Below, piece after piece: positions 32,451 to 46,300 of a stretch of 64,000 bases of DNA. Origin of the DNA: Asterias rubens (Eukaryota > Echinodermata > Asteroidea > Forcipulatida > Asteriidae); NCBI RefSeq assembly GCF_902459465.1, contig NC_047063.1, positions 19,929,685-19,993,684 on the forward strand. The letters are read 5' to 3'. The notes under the pieces are model-generated. The model was not told the DNA's origin. It searched no databases and worked only from the letters and a program-made list of their open reading frames with translations. Within the stretch, counting starts at the first letter, position 1, and each line of letters begins with the position of its first letter. A program made the position numbers and the translations under genes.

Positions 32451-33061
32451 CTGTCCAAGTTGTAGGTAAGAAAAATTTATTCGTAAAGCCATGAGCAAGT
32501 CCGAGCAGCGGCCATTTCTCAACCACTATTCAAAGTTGGATGGTTACCTATGCATGCAATACATTCTGGGTACCAGTCAAAATCATCAAATGATCGACAG
32601 CAGTCGACTATAGTCCCTCACTCGAACTTGTTTAAAGTCGGCGCCAACATAGAATACCGGTTTTGATCACCATGTATGTTTTTGGCCGTCCTTTCTCCAT
32701 TTAGTTTGTTTAACAGCGTTAATTTTTTGACCTCTATCCCTAAATTAACCTGAAATTAACAACACTTTAATAGTTTTACTTTAGTCGCTATTGTTCTTTA
32801 TTTTGTACTTTCCTTCCAATTCAAACAAACATAATTTTGTAGTTCTTACTAACATCTAAATGCCAGCGTATTCAATGGTAACTCTTTTAAGTATTGGAAA
32901 TGTTTAAAATCAATACTTTACTTGATTGATAAGAAGAAATTTGCAGGTAACCTGTCACACCTGATATACATTACATGGTATTTTGGTTGGTAAGCCGTTT
33001 ATGTAAATGAAAATGTGTTGCTAAAGCAGCTCTATGACATGGACTTTGTTTGGGACACTAC

Positions 33062-33236
33062 ATGGCCCAACTTCATTTGCTTAGCACAGAAAAGTATTGC
33101 TTAACAGAGACGGGTTACCAGCCAAAATTACATAAGAATTGCATTGTTGTGGCTGGTGCCTCACTCAATTTTTGCTTAGCTAAGACATTTTGTCAAGCTA
33201 TATTTTACGCTAAACACCTTTTTGAAATAGACCCTA
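33062..33236. mobile_element. M3-family foldback MITE, decayed
   Basis: GGCCCAACTTCATTTGCTTAGCAC, GGTTACCAGCCAAAATTACA and TTTTTGAAATAGACCC are recognisable but degraded. Confidence 0.55.
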
Positions 33237-34099
33237 CATAGTTTGTCATTGCTTACGTAGTTCTGAGCATAAACACATTTCTAAGAGCAATGAATTTGCC
33301 TGGTAAGTCTGCTGCTACAAAAATTTCCTGTTGTGCCCATAGGGCCTAAACAGAAACAAAAATCGTATAAAATGATGCCCTTGCCTGCAAGAGAATAAGG
33401 TAACAGTGGGTTGTTGCAAACTTAATATTCCAATATTAGTAAACAACTAAAAACAAGGCTAGTTTTTAGCCCAGAACATCTTAACACCGTAATATAAAGT
33501 ACTGTATGCTCCACAAGTAACCACTACAAAATAATTGAACTTTATTTCTTAACAAAAGTTAGAAGACAAAATTATGGTGCTAAGGAAACTGCACTTATTG
33601 GGTTTTTGGCTCTGGGGTTGCAATTTAAATGGAAGTAAAGTTATTGCCAAGAAATCATTCTACAATAATTAATAGAGCACTCTCCTATGCTCAATTTGAA
33701 TAAATGCAATTATGAACTTGAAGCTTTCTCATGGCAGTTCTCAAAGACTTTCACATCAAAGAGAAGTATAACTGAAGAATTAAACTTCATTTTGGTAGTA
33801 GACTTTAACAGAAAAAATAGTAGGTAATCTCCTAAACAATAGTTTGCAAAAATAGTTTAAGCTCAAACATGATTTTCTAAAACACATGTATCATGAATAC
33901 AGTATCTGCAAAATAGCAAAACAGAAGGGATGTATGGTGACTTTGTATATAATAGTTCGTTTGGAGTGTTTTCATCCTTACTCGCAGCGAAAGATGCAGC
34001 TACAACTTGGTCAAGCTGCAGGCACAACAAGGCGTCTTTTGGCTGCTAGCAACATTGAACCATTTGACACTCTGAGCCTAGGTTCTAGTTCACACATCT

Positions 34100-34650
34100 G
34101 GGGCGGATTGCAATAAAACGGTCTTAGTCAGCAGTCTAAGACCAGTCAGTTATAGCAGGCTATCTGCCTTAGACGGTCTTAGCTGTCAGTCATTAAGCCT
34201 GTTGCAATAAGCCGGTCTTAGATAAGTCGCTGAAAAGTAATGAAATACAAACAAATGTCTCATAATGCTTAGCACTCTGCAGGCACATTCATCGGATATC
34301 AAATCTGTGAGTTGTATCATCTTTTGGGAACATACATTTTTATGATACAGTCACCTTGATCATCATCATAATGCCTCCCATGGGTGTAATCTATTTAAAA
34401 ATAAAATACAATCTCATCCTAGAGCTCTTTGTATCAAATCATCTACAACTAACAAACGCAGCGCCATCTTTAAAAAACAAAACAAAGACCGATTATAGCC
34501 AGCTCATAGCAGGCTTAAGATTTAAGACTGGCTATAATTATAGACCGCGCTATTGCAATCGGTCTATAATTAAAGACTGTCTAAGCGCGTCTCAAGTTAG
34601 CCGGCTATAGCGCATAGACTGGTTTTAGACCACTTGGTGCAATCCGCCCC
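34100..34650. mobile_element. 551-bp MITE with GGGGCGGATTGCA ends
   Basis: GGGGCGGATTGCA (34100-34112) and TGCAATCCGCCCC (34638-34650) are perfect 13-bp inverted termini. The interior repeats TCTTAGAC/GTCTAAGA and TATAGC words in both orientations. It is non-coding. Confidence 0.75.
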
Positions 34651-34669
34651 TGCTCTTGAAAGTGGCAGT

Positions 34670-34990
34670 TTGTGGGGTGGCATGGTTGGCTTGTGCGTAA
34701 AGCGCTCGCCGTGCGTAAAGGTGACCTCGCTTCGATTCCCGGCCGGGGCCATATGTGAGTTGAGTTGTGTGTTGATTCTCTGCTGTGCCACGTCGGTTTT
34801 CCAGACCATCCGATCTCTTTCGATCTCTGGCTGTGCTCCGTGGTCATAATGGGTTGATGTGGCTGGCAGCCAAAGGCGCCCTTGAATGCCAGCTTCTCGC
34901 GAACACGTGTAGCCGCGTCCTTCGCAATTCAGCTCTTAGTTGCGAGTAAGGATGATTAGCCCCCCAAATTATTATAATTATAATTATTTT
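34670..34990 (+). mobile_element. tRNA-derived SINE
   Basis: A tRNA-like head (GGCATGGTTGGCTTGTGCG, then GCTTCGATTCCCGGCC), a GC-rich body and an AATTATTATAATTAT tail mark a SINE. Its GC content is far above that of its surroundings. Confidence 0.65.
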
Positions 34991-36124
34991 ATTGTGGGTT
35001 TGAAACAACGATTGTAGAGTGCCGAAGGCAATAGATGGGGGACTCGGGCTGAAATAAAACATGTGCAATGGACGCCATTTCAGCAAGCAACTCTTATGAT
35101 GTAACAATACATCAGTGCAGACTCATGCGTATTTAATGTTTTAGCAATTGACCACCAGCTCCCCATCTAGCACCATCAGCGCTCAATTTTCTTTTTGTTT
35201 TCAAACCCCAACCAAGGCGCCCAAACATCAGTGAACACTAACATCATAATTTTGATTTACAGAGAGCAAATGTTCATTTATTTTAGGGGGATTTCTCCCC
35301 AGAAATGCAATCATACTGGAACATTGGCATTAAAATTATGTTTTTAAAATCATTTAGGACTCGAAGACAACATGAATGTACAAAGTATATACATATATAT
35401 ATACAAATATCAAATTCTCGTAGTAAAACTGTCAATGCTCATACCGGACAAGAGCGAGCAGTTCTTTTAAAAAATCAAAAAGGAGAAAACAAAGCTTTTC
35501 ATTTGGGATACTTGATTTTAGTGCTATAATTTCGATTTAAAACTGAATTTTTATTTTTGGTAATTTCTTTTCACAATTTTGTGAGAAATATTGTAAACAT
35601 TGATTATTTTGAATGGTCCCTAAAGCGGATGAAAAGGTCCACTCTTCACGCAAAAATGAAATACACTCCAAAGAACAGCTTCATTAGTGATGATTATATT
35701 CTCACTATATACCTACACAAATGTCAGAATTTACATTTTCTAATCTCAACATTTGAATCACAATGCTAACTACTTCACACAAACAATGCAGTAAGTATGT
35801 TTTGTTAAGTAGTTTTTTAAATTTCAAATTGTTCACTGTGTTTTTCTCAATCAATCTTTTTTTTCTTCTTTATTATACACATTTGTTTAAACACTGTTAC
35901 AAAAATAAAGTATCAAGTCAAATTTCAGTATTGTTAGAAACCTTGAATAATTTACATGGGCACCTTACAAAGTTCTCATTGTTTATATCAAAATGGTATA
36001 TCTAGACTCTACTTTTAAGACCGACCAATCTTAGTTTTACCAAAAGATTGAACATTGACCTCAGAAACTATACCCCTTATACCAACACACAAAACTTTAC
36101 ACTCCCACAGAGTGACAGCAATAT

Positions 36125-36504
36125 TAAAGGCAGTTGACACAATTGGTAATCACTCAAAATAATTATTATCATAAAACCTTTCTTGATTACGAGTAATAGG
36201 GCGAGGTTGGTAGTATAAAAGATTGTGAGAAACAGCTCCCCCTGAAGTGACGTAGTTTTCGAGAAAGAAGTAATTTTCCACGAATTTGATTTCAAGACCT
36301 CAAGTTTAGAATTTGAGGTCTCGAAATCAAGCATCTGAAAGCACACAACTTTGTGTGACCAGGGTGTTTTTTTCTTTCATTTATATCTCGCAACTTCGAC
36401 AACCGATTGAGCTGAAATTTTCACAGGTTTAGCAGTTTTATGCATATGTTGAGATACACCAAGTGAGAAGACTGGTCTTTGACAATGATCAATAGTGTCT
36501 GTCC
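36125..36504 (-). mobile_element. M1-family MITE
   Basis: TTAAAGGCAGTTGACACAATTGGTAATCACTC on the left and GACAATGATCAATAGTGTCTGTCC on the right bound a full-length body with all M1 landmarks in reverse order. Confidence 0.85.
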
Positions 36505-37199
36505 TATGGGCAATAAGACATCAAATATTTACAAATAAATCCCAAAGCCTGGTTATGACTTGTGTACAGACAATTCAAACAGGTCCACTGAGAAAAAAAA
36601 GTGTAATGAAGATGTTTTTGTTCATAATTTTATCAACTTTTGCTATAACACAGTTCACACTTGAATTTCAGAGAGAATGATCGCAAAACACTCCACACCA
36701 ATCAACTGCAACAGCATGATTTGTTTGATTTGGTTAGACTGAGGACTGTAGTACTAGAACCTTCTATAACAATAGAAGATTGTTTTTTCTAAGCGTTCAT
36801 GATTTTGCTTAACAGGTATATAAAGCTATGCTTGATTTTATAAGACCAATTTATTTGCATCCAATGTAGCCCCTTGTGACAAGATGATGTTGTGCAGCCA
36901 AACCCCTTCTTGCAATAATGATAAGTGTACTGGGTTCTTGTACATTCATTACACAACACACAGGACCTACAGCTTTATGTCCCGGCTAGTTTTACTTTGG
37001 AGGATTTTGGATGAAAACAAGGTTTTGGATTTGTTTATTGACCATTTGCACTAGTAACGTCAATGGCAGCTTCTTCTGCCACAAATATTTGCCCCTTTAT
37101 CAGTGAGAATTAGTCCTGATCTAATGAGATACAAGTACCACTCCTGATACAGCGAACGAATGGCTGCAACAACATGAACGTCTTGTAGAAACATCTTCT

Positions 37200-37314
37200 C
37201 TAGTCTTTCATTTGATCCACAACATCCTGTAGTTCTTGTACGCAACGTTGACCGATCTCCGTCAGGTTTTCTCTGAGAGCTTGTTGCAGACGTTGTTCCA
37301 GTCCGGCATCTTTC
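37200..37314 (-). CDS. PPHLN1: Periphilin-like exon 9 and stop
   Basis: It encodes KDAGLEQRLQQALRENL and TEIGQRCVQELQDVV, ending QMKD and TAG. This is the second half of the Lge1-type helical hairpin. Its acceptor (TATTATTAG) is made directly by a TTA microsatellite. AATAAA sites on minus lie at 37039-37034 and 36855-36850. Confidence 0.88.
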
Positions 37315-40300
37315 CTAATAATAATAATAATAATAATACAAGGTATTTATAAAGCGCTCTAACTAACAGGGGAAGTTTGGGGCAGCAGCGTGGAAGCTTT
37401 TTTCCCCAATAGTGGTGCGTGTTTTGGGGATGGCAAGTAGTCTGGTGAACGAGAAGAAGGAAGAAATGTGACGGGTCATTTTTCACCAATAAATTTGAAT
37501 CTGAGAAAGACTTCAGGCTTGAAGCCTTTCTCAGGCATCTAAAAGCACACAATTCTTTACAACGTGGGTGTTTTTTTTCAGTAAATATGTTAATTATACC
37601 AATTTCAATATACAACATAATTACAACCAGCTCATCACGTCCTCTGTAGTTGTACAGTAAAAGGAGAAAACCAGCTGTGATGAGTTGCAGGTCTGATGAA
37701 ACCACTAGTGAGTTTGTTCTCCAGTTTTCATCCATATACTGGAATTGGTGAAAATGAACATCTTACTGAAGTTTTAATGCACATTCCTAAAGAGTCTATA
37801 AAAAGCGTCATGACCAATTGGGCCCAAACGTTCACATTTTTGGGTTTTGCCTCTGTTTGGATACACCGAGTGAGGATAAATATACACTACCTGAAACAAA
37901 ATTGATTGAATAGAGAAATATAATCGAGTTGCTTACTCGTTGATGATTCACGCAGGACTTGCATAGTCTATTGAAACATATGTCTGTATGCGGCATCATT
38001 TTGGTTTGGTGTAAATAAAATAAAAATTTGCATTGGTATTTAAACTTTACAATCAATAAGCTCGCAGATTCAAACTCACCAATTTTATTCCCAACTACCA
38101 ATCACAGAATTTCTTTGCATTTTGAAAATATAAAAAAATATGTTTGTAACAGACCTCAAAATGTAGAATAATTTGCTTACCTGATCAACATTCTGACTAC
38201 AGTGGCAAACGTGTCACAGTCTTGCTTGTATGCCTACATACACAAAATAATCAAATCAAGAAACTAAGAAAGTGTAACTAACATTTTGGGTATGTATCAA
38301 ATGAAAATCCAAAGAAGGTCAGAATATTCTTGACCGAAGAACAGAATATGAAGAAACATTAAATAAATAGTAAACTTGTGGGTACAACTATGTGCAATTT
38401 GGGAGTGTTGGCTCTGTAACAGAGCCAGTATGGTCTGGACGTTTAAAACAGTTACTATGTTGTCTTCAGGAGAAAGCTGGACTACGAGTGGTGGTTGAGT
38501 TTAGGTACCCCTTGAGGGATGCACATTTGGGCCGGAATAACAGATTGTTGTATTAAGCAGGCATTAGAAACTTGGTCCTTGGAAGTAAGTAGGAATAATA
38601 TGTGGATAAGACATCCCTGCTCTAGACAGCACACAGTTCATACCACACACCATTGAATAAACCAAACATTGTTCTTCATTCTACGTGCAATTATTACATC
38701 AAAATGAAAAGCATTTAGATATGTGGCAGATGGTATACCTGACAATTGTTCCCTTAGTTTTTACACACTATTTTCCTCTTGCACAGAACTAAACCCCCGT
38801 CCCCCCCCCACCACCACAAAAAAAAGGATTAAATTAACATCCTGTAATAAATTCCTGATATTTCAAGAAAACAATGAAGACGCAAGGAGGGGATGGGGTA
38901 CACCATGCAATGTCAAGCACCAAATGGAATTTTAACCAGTATTGTCACATACCCACAGGGAATACATTAAATGGAAAACCACTGTTGCGAAACTCACATG
39001 TTCCCTAATCAGGGTATATTGATATCTTCAATGGGAGGTTAGGGCTAAAATCGAGGTACGATTAAGTTTGAGTGCAAGACTTACCTTGATTATCTCCTCC
39101 TTCTTTGTCTTCAGCCTCTCCAGCCTGTCTTGGTTGAAGTCAGGCTGCCCTGGCTTCTTCAAGCCGTTAACTTTTATAGTTGATGATGCAGTTGGACTCT
39201 GTATCCGTTGACTAGTACTTGGTGACCAGCCCCCATCATGGCTGCTAGGATGAGATTGCGGTCTCGTTGGTGATGTCAGGGTTTGTTGTTGTCCGTTGCC
39301 CACGGCCCCACAACTTGCAGGGACACTATAAGGCGTCTCTGTCCGATTGTTCTGGACGACAATGCGGTTTCCCGCCTGCGTGTTGTTGCTGCCGTCAAAC
39401 GGGGCATTGGTGTTTGCTACGGAAATAGTGAAGGATTGCATTTCGACCTGAGTTGGTACCTGGCTTGTTGAACCCTCATCTCTTATAGTGAGGGGTTTGA
39501 GTTGCCACGGGCGATCCATTGTTTTAATTTCCTTGAAGGTACCCACTTTACCATAGACGCTGTAGCTCGGTTTAGGGGACAGCTGGGATAATGGTCCCAG
39601 TCCTGGGCCCCTTGGTGAAGGGGTTCCTTCCAGGGGTGTCGAGTCACCTTCAGAGGCATCCCAATCTTCCCTCTTACTATGAGAACTAGACTTAGGGGAG
39701 AATAAGTTTGCAGTGTGATTGCTTACATCCATCTGCACCTTCAGCTCAGGGTGAATAGACACAGTGGCATGCTTAGCTGTCATTGTCCTTAGACAGAGGG
39801 CTGGTTTAGGTGACGTACTTGCTGCTAACATGGCGTCATCGTCACTTGTACAGGATACAGGAGAAAAGTTACTCAAGAATCGTTCCTTATGAGGTGATGG
39901 GGACACTAGTTTCCCTTTCGTAGGGGAATTCTCAGTTTCAGACATAGACCTGGATCTTTTCTTGCTGTACTTTTTGGAGTCCACAATGGATACTTTAGAT
40001 TGTACTTTTCGTTTGTTTGAATAACTTGTTTTATCGCTGAAGCGGTCGACACTTGAGTTTGATCTTTTAGAACTGCTTGGGCTGAGAGAGAATCTGTTGG
40101 GCGTCCGAGATCTTGACGAAGACCTTGAGGATCTGGATGATCGAGAGCGTGAATGGGAACGGTCCTAGTGACAAAAAAAACGAATGAAACAAATAATAAA
40201 AGTTGATAAATAAATTGGGTAAAAGTAGGCTATGACTTGTTTGCCTTATTCACTGCTTACTAAATGAATCTGTACTTAGTTGTAAGACTACATTCATACA

Positions 40301-43300
40301 AAATTGTTAAGACACTTGATATCAATCAATCAATCAATCAATCAGAGGGACTTTAGATAGCACCAAAATCAACCAAAGTTGTTCACAGGCGCTCAAGACA
40401 GTTGAATGAAATTAATAACAATACACTTGTTGAAAAAGAAAACATTTGAGGAGTTTCTGGAAAATGTGAATAGTGTTTTAATTTTTCTTTACCAATACAC
40501 CGATGTGTGTTAATAGCACTGTATACTCAGTACTCAGTGAGTAGTGTTAGCATCCTTGATTAGGGGGAGTGTTCTATTGACAACATGTGACAACATCATT
40601 GGTGTATGGGAATACTTTGCACTGATTGGGTATAAAATAAATTGCCATTTTACACCATTTTAATCAGAGGTAAGAAACTTGTAAAATTTTTCAAAACAAA
40701 ATCATAAGGACTCTATTCATTGAGAAAATGAATAAAAAACTGTATTTGAACTTATAGACACTTTTAAGATGTTTAGGGACAGACTTATAGAATGTGTGAG
40801 CACTTAAAAAAATGTTGAGGCAAAAATATTGAAATCAGCTCATTATGAATTGCACAAACAGAGGAGATTTGCTGTCATTATCTAATTCACATGAGTTTAA
40901 ATTTATCTGTTGGGGGGGGGGTATTTAGAAAGCTTGAATTTAGTCGTAACTGGATCACATCGTTGACCAAAGTATGATCTGACAATGAGCTTTGATATGG
41001 TATTATGATTTGCATGACTGAAGCAAGCTTGTCAATTTAAAAGAACTCACTCCGCAGTAGTAAAAATCATGAAGTCCCCTCGGTCAACTAAGCGAAATAA
41101 GTAGTCACTGCCGATTTCCTACCTTCCGCCCAGGTAGTAGTTAAAAAGCAGGACAGTTCTTTTCAGAACCAAGAAGTCTCCCGCATTCCAAAAATCTACT
41201 CTGTGGTAGTTGAGAAGTCTCCCGAAAAATCTACTCCACGGTAGTAGAATATACTACAAGTTCTCAAAAGAAACATAATCTACCCAGCAGGTAGGCACAC
41301 ACATGGTGTCAGTAATAAGAGAATATTTCCAGCGGTTCTCAGATCTTGGCCTTGGTGCCCCTTTAAATGAGGTATGTTTACTTGCACTGGCAGTGACTTT
41401 ACCAAAAACAGGAAACCAGGCCCAACATAATGTCTTTATTTGTACATGTTCTTTTATCCTACAGTACTTCCTGACAGATTTAACTCTGGACCTGTGATTA
41501 ATTCAAACCCATTCCTGGTCGTGTCGGTTTACACTCGCAGAAGCATCGTGATCATGTGATGAGTGGTGACCATGACGATGAACTATTCTCAGCCAATGAG
41601 AGATAATCTAAAATCAATATACCGTAATCTGCGAGTGACTAAAACTCACTCTTCGTTTACTGCTGACTTTCTCTCTGCTTCTTGTTCTTCGCTGTAGCAA
41701 ATGAAACAAACAAGAAACACAAATAAGTTATTGTGTTCGCCATTGAGACAGTTGGATACAGATAAATTTATTAAAGATTAAAACATTTATTGTCATGATA
41801 AAGAGAACTAAATTTATCCTCCCTGTGCAGAAGGATAATACATACAAGTAAAGACATAACAGCAATAGGCAACAAGAATAACAAATTACAAATTTACAGA
41901 AACATAAAAATATAAAAGAGTGATCGACAACATCCTGTAGAAAGTACAACAAATAGAAAGTACAGTAACCAATTTATCTCGACCATCTGCTAATAAAAAG
42001 CCAAATTGCACCAGGCAGAGTGGAATCCTTAAACCTGTTGGTCTGATGGTTGCGATTTAAAACAAAGCCCACAGTTGATAGAACAATATTCATTGCACAC
42101 TTTTTTAAAAGTCTGACCATGATTATTTGAGTATTGGCTTTAAAAGTTGATTTCCTGCTTGTTGACTTTCAAATCTGAATGTCATTCTCAACTTTGTTAT
42201 CATGACAACCAAAAAAAGTACAGGAAATATTGTGATACATTTGATGCATTATAAATTAGTTTTTAATCTGACATCTCACAGTTCATACCAATACCAATCC
42301 ACCAGAAAAATAATTCCACCTGAAAGCTCACTGATTATGAAGTTCCTACCAGAACATAGTATTAAATCCGTTTCAGTTTACAAAACTGTTAAATTTGAGG
42401 CAACATTTTTTGAAGAACCTCCAAAATCACTGCTGCATAATTTGATTGCCGAAATCAAAAATAAGCTCATTACAAACATGCACTAAAATCCTTGACATAA
42501 CAGTAACTGTTTTTGTTATGCTCTCAGGTGGGATGCGAACCAACTCCCCAGTAGGCCTGGGCGAATTATTCGAATATCCGGTTAATGGCGAATAGGTTTT
42601 CCTATCCGTAACCGCGAATGCCTTTTTTTTCTTAACCGGATATCAGCATAGGGGGCGAATACCTATTTACAAACCGGATAATTCTGTAATTACAACCGAG
42701 TAACCGGATATTCTTTAATATCCGAATATCCGCGGACGTCGGGCGACAACTGATATGAATGTTTTGTCTGAATCCTTATGAAACTTCTATTAAGACAGCA
42801 TAAAACAGCAAAAATTAAGTATTTAACTATGCTCACCTCCGTGAAGAGTTAAAACAATGACATTTCTGACGATTACAAAAGTTTTCCTTCACGTAGAGTC
42901 AATCACGATCAAAAGAAAAAGCAAATCGCCATCTTTAAATTAGATCCGGTCATTTTTATGAATGAACCGAGTGACACTGTCTAAAACTAATATCAATCCG
43001 CCCATAAGATCTCATTCACAAACGAACAGCACCCTCTAGCGTCGAAAAAACTATTAGAATATCCGGTTAATTTCGGATAGTTGGCCAGCGGTATCCGAAA
43101 AACAAAATTTCACTATTCGCCCAGCACTACTCCCCAGCCATCCTAAAGCAGATCTTACACAAATACCATAGTGTTAGGCATAGGGGTGTCTGTTTTAAAT
43201 TCGGACAGCCTGTTTTATCTATCATTTGAATGTAAATGTATTGTAACTGAACTACTTGGACCAACATTTTTTCTAAATTTGCAGCAAATTTTAACACCCT

Positions 43301-46300
43301 TTATAGTAAATCCTGGCTATAACCTTGATCTAGACTCGATGGGATTCCAACATCTGCTCACGAATATTGGGATCAGGGATAGGGCAGGAATCAAACTAAT
43401 GAACTAAAATCACTTTTACACTATTCGGGCAACAGGTAATCTTTCATAGTTTCTGCTCGTCTACCTTTCTCTTCGGACTGATGCTTCTGTCCGAGTTGCT
43501 TGAGGAGGAGCGACTTCGTCGTCTTGATCGAGACCTGAAGTTCCGGGCTGGGGAGAGGTGGCTGTTGAACTGTTGAGCAAGAAATATATAGGGTCAATTC
43601 AACATAGTGTACTGTCTAATCCACATCAAGTGTTATTACAGAAATGAAAGATACATGGTTGGAGACTACGGATGACCTAGCTGGCTGCAAGAGGGATCGT
43701 GAAGTGTGGCGTGTGTATCATCTTGCTTGTCTCAAGTAACTTGGGTCGACGGAGTGAGAGAGTAACAATGAGCAGAGTACCAGTTACATATGTCACATTA
43801 GGAATGCTATTTTGACTGGTAATCTTTTTCTAGTAAGCATAATTTTGTTGTGCTTAGCTACTGTTTGTGCATAAATAGCTCCATGAAATTGGGCCCATAT
43901 CATGTTCCAGTGATTTTGCTGTTTACAATTTTCTAAACATCTTGTTGCTCAGTGGTGGCTTGTGTATGACACTCATAAAATATATCTTACTTTCACTGAT
44001 TGTATTACCTTCACTGTACATGTGTTGGGCGCTTCTCATTGATTGCAATTAACATAATCTTGACAATGGGCCAAAGGAAGTGTTATTGTTAAATAAGATA
44101 GAGGACATTATTTTGCTTAGGAAAATATTGGGAGAAGGATTGCAGCAAGTTGTTGAAACCAGATGATAGGGTGGTTCGGCGAACTTTAAAAAACCCCAGT
44201 AGTTTACAACATTTTAAACTGATGGCGCAGTTTCATGTAGACAAGAGAGTGTCCAGACAATACAAATAGTCCTTTGGTAGAGAATGCACGAGTAGACATC
44301 CATGTTTTTAGTTGCTGCTGAAAGGCGGGATGTTGTGTACTTCTGAATATTTGCTAGAAAAACTGAAACCCCAAAGTTCTGCAAAAAAAACCACCCCAAA
44401 TTGAATCTCAATTCTGCTTGGTCGATCCATACCAACAAGAGTGTGTTATCTATGCTGCAACGACCATATCAAACCCTGTTTTTACGCTGTTTTAACTCTG
44501 GGTATTGCGCTTTTTGATGCTATGCAACAGATGCAGTACGTCTCACAAAGATTTCATTGTCACTAATCTTTGGAGTGCTTACCAATCTATGACTCTAACT
44601 TCAAAGACACTGGACACTATTGGTAATTGTCACTGACCAGTCTCCAGTCCACTTGACGTATCCCAACATATGCATAAAATAACAAACCTGTGAAAATTTG
44701 AGCTCAATTGGTCGTCGAAATTGTGGGATAATAAAGGAAAAACACCCTTGTCACACGAAGTTGTGTGCTTTCAGCTGCTTGATTTCAAAACCTCAAAATC
44801 TAATTCTGAAATTTGTGGAAAATTATAAACCTCTCCCCATTACTCGTTACCAAGTAAAGTTTTATGCTAATATTTATTTGAGTAATTACTAATAGTGTCC
44901 ACTTTCTTTAAGTGTATAAAGAATTAGCCGATGGTCAGCCACTGTGGGCAACACCAATATAATTTTAAGAAATGTTAATTAATTAATTTATTTATTTACC
45001 CTTTTCTTGAAGCAGAATGGCCTCCTGGCAGCCTGAGCTCGCATCTTCCGAAGTCGATCCTGCATAAAGGGATCTTTAAAACAAACAAAAAAACATTTCT
45101 AATAAACACAAAAATCATCAGTCAATTCAACTAAGCTCTCGATTATTATCAAGCATAAGCCACATGGGACTGAATGTCAAGTAAGGAGCCCATTGTCAAC
45201 CCGCCTATTGTCAGCTCTCACTTTGCAGCGATGCATGACGCCAAACCGACTCCATCCACTCAGAAAGCCATCAAAATTAATGCATTAATGTATGCTTCGC
45301 TGACAGGCCCAACAAAGAACAATGTTTTGTAAAAGTAAAATGCAAGCAGCGCAAGTTATATTAGCCATTGTTTAAAAAATATTATTCTGTTTTATAAATC
45401 ATTGGTTTTTATTACTTTGTGTTCAATTATCTTTATTTTTTATTTATGCATACCCCGAGTGTGGCGTAACATATCTATGGATCACACTGTATTTGGTTTT
45501 GCTATAATATATAATAATTAATTGTTTTATAAAAGCCAATTATTTTGTTATTGCTATGGAGACCTCATTAGAAAATTGGATAGGATTGGCAATCTTATCA
45601 AATTTTGCATATTCCTCTCTTTGTTGTTCAGAGATCCTTGTTTTATACACATCAACATGCCCAAGCTACCATTACTTCTACTACATCTCCACTAAATATG
45701 ATTTTAATAATAATAATAATAAATACCAATTTGATTTACAGTGTAGCGTTGTATCTCAAAGTGCCAATTTTTATCGTTTTATAACAAATTTGTGAAAATT
45801 GTTGGGCAAACAAACCTGGGGCAAACTTGTGATCTCTCTAGCAATAACTTTAACTGTGTTCTTTTTAGTGTAATACAAAACACATTCAACCTACAATTAT
45901 AGGCTACAATGGTATAAGCCACAGAGGTCATTGTTGGTTTTGAAAAGACCCTTGGTCACCGATCGTAAAGACAAAGTATCAGGGCTGTTGGGTTGTTAAT
46001 TTAGAATTGCGAATTAAGAATTGTCTTGTTCGAATCATAAACATACACGTACAGGAATTTGTTCCATCCAAAGGGATGGAACATTTATAATCTGCATTCA
46101 AAACCACAATTCATTCATTCATTCATTCATAATTGGTTTATTATTTTAAAAACAAATTCCCATGGCGACCGGAGGTCGAATTACAGGAAAATATACAGAG
46201 ATTAAAAAATAAGAAAAAAAAACACACTATTTCACATTATTTAAGAAATAATTGATTAAGGAGGGACAAATATTTACAATGTATAAAATAAATTGTTCTG

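Noticed and set aside
37262..37735. 157-codon minus frame overlapping the last periphilin-like exon
   Set aside because: It runs through SINE and microsatellite sequence and reads exon 9 in the wrong frame. The spliced frame gives the conserved Lge1-type residues.
39283..39471. Plus-strand frame within the large periphilin-like exon
   Set aside because: It is a shadow of the minus-strand coding exon.
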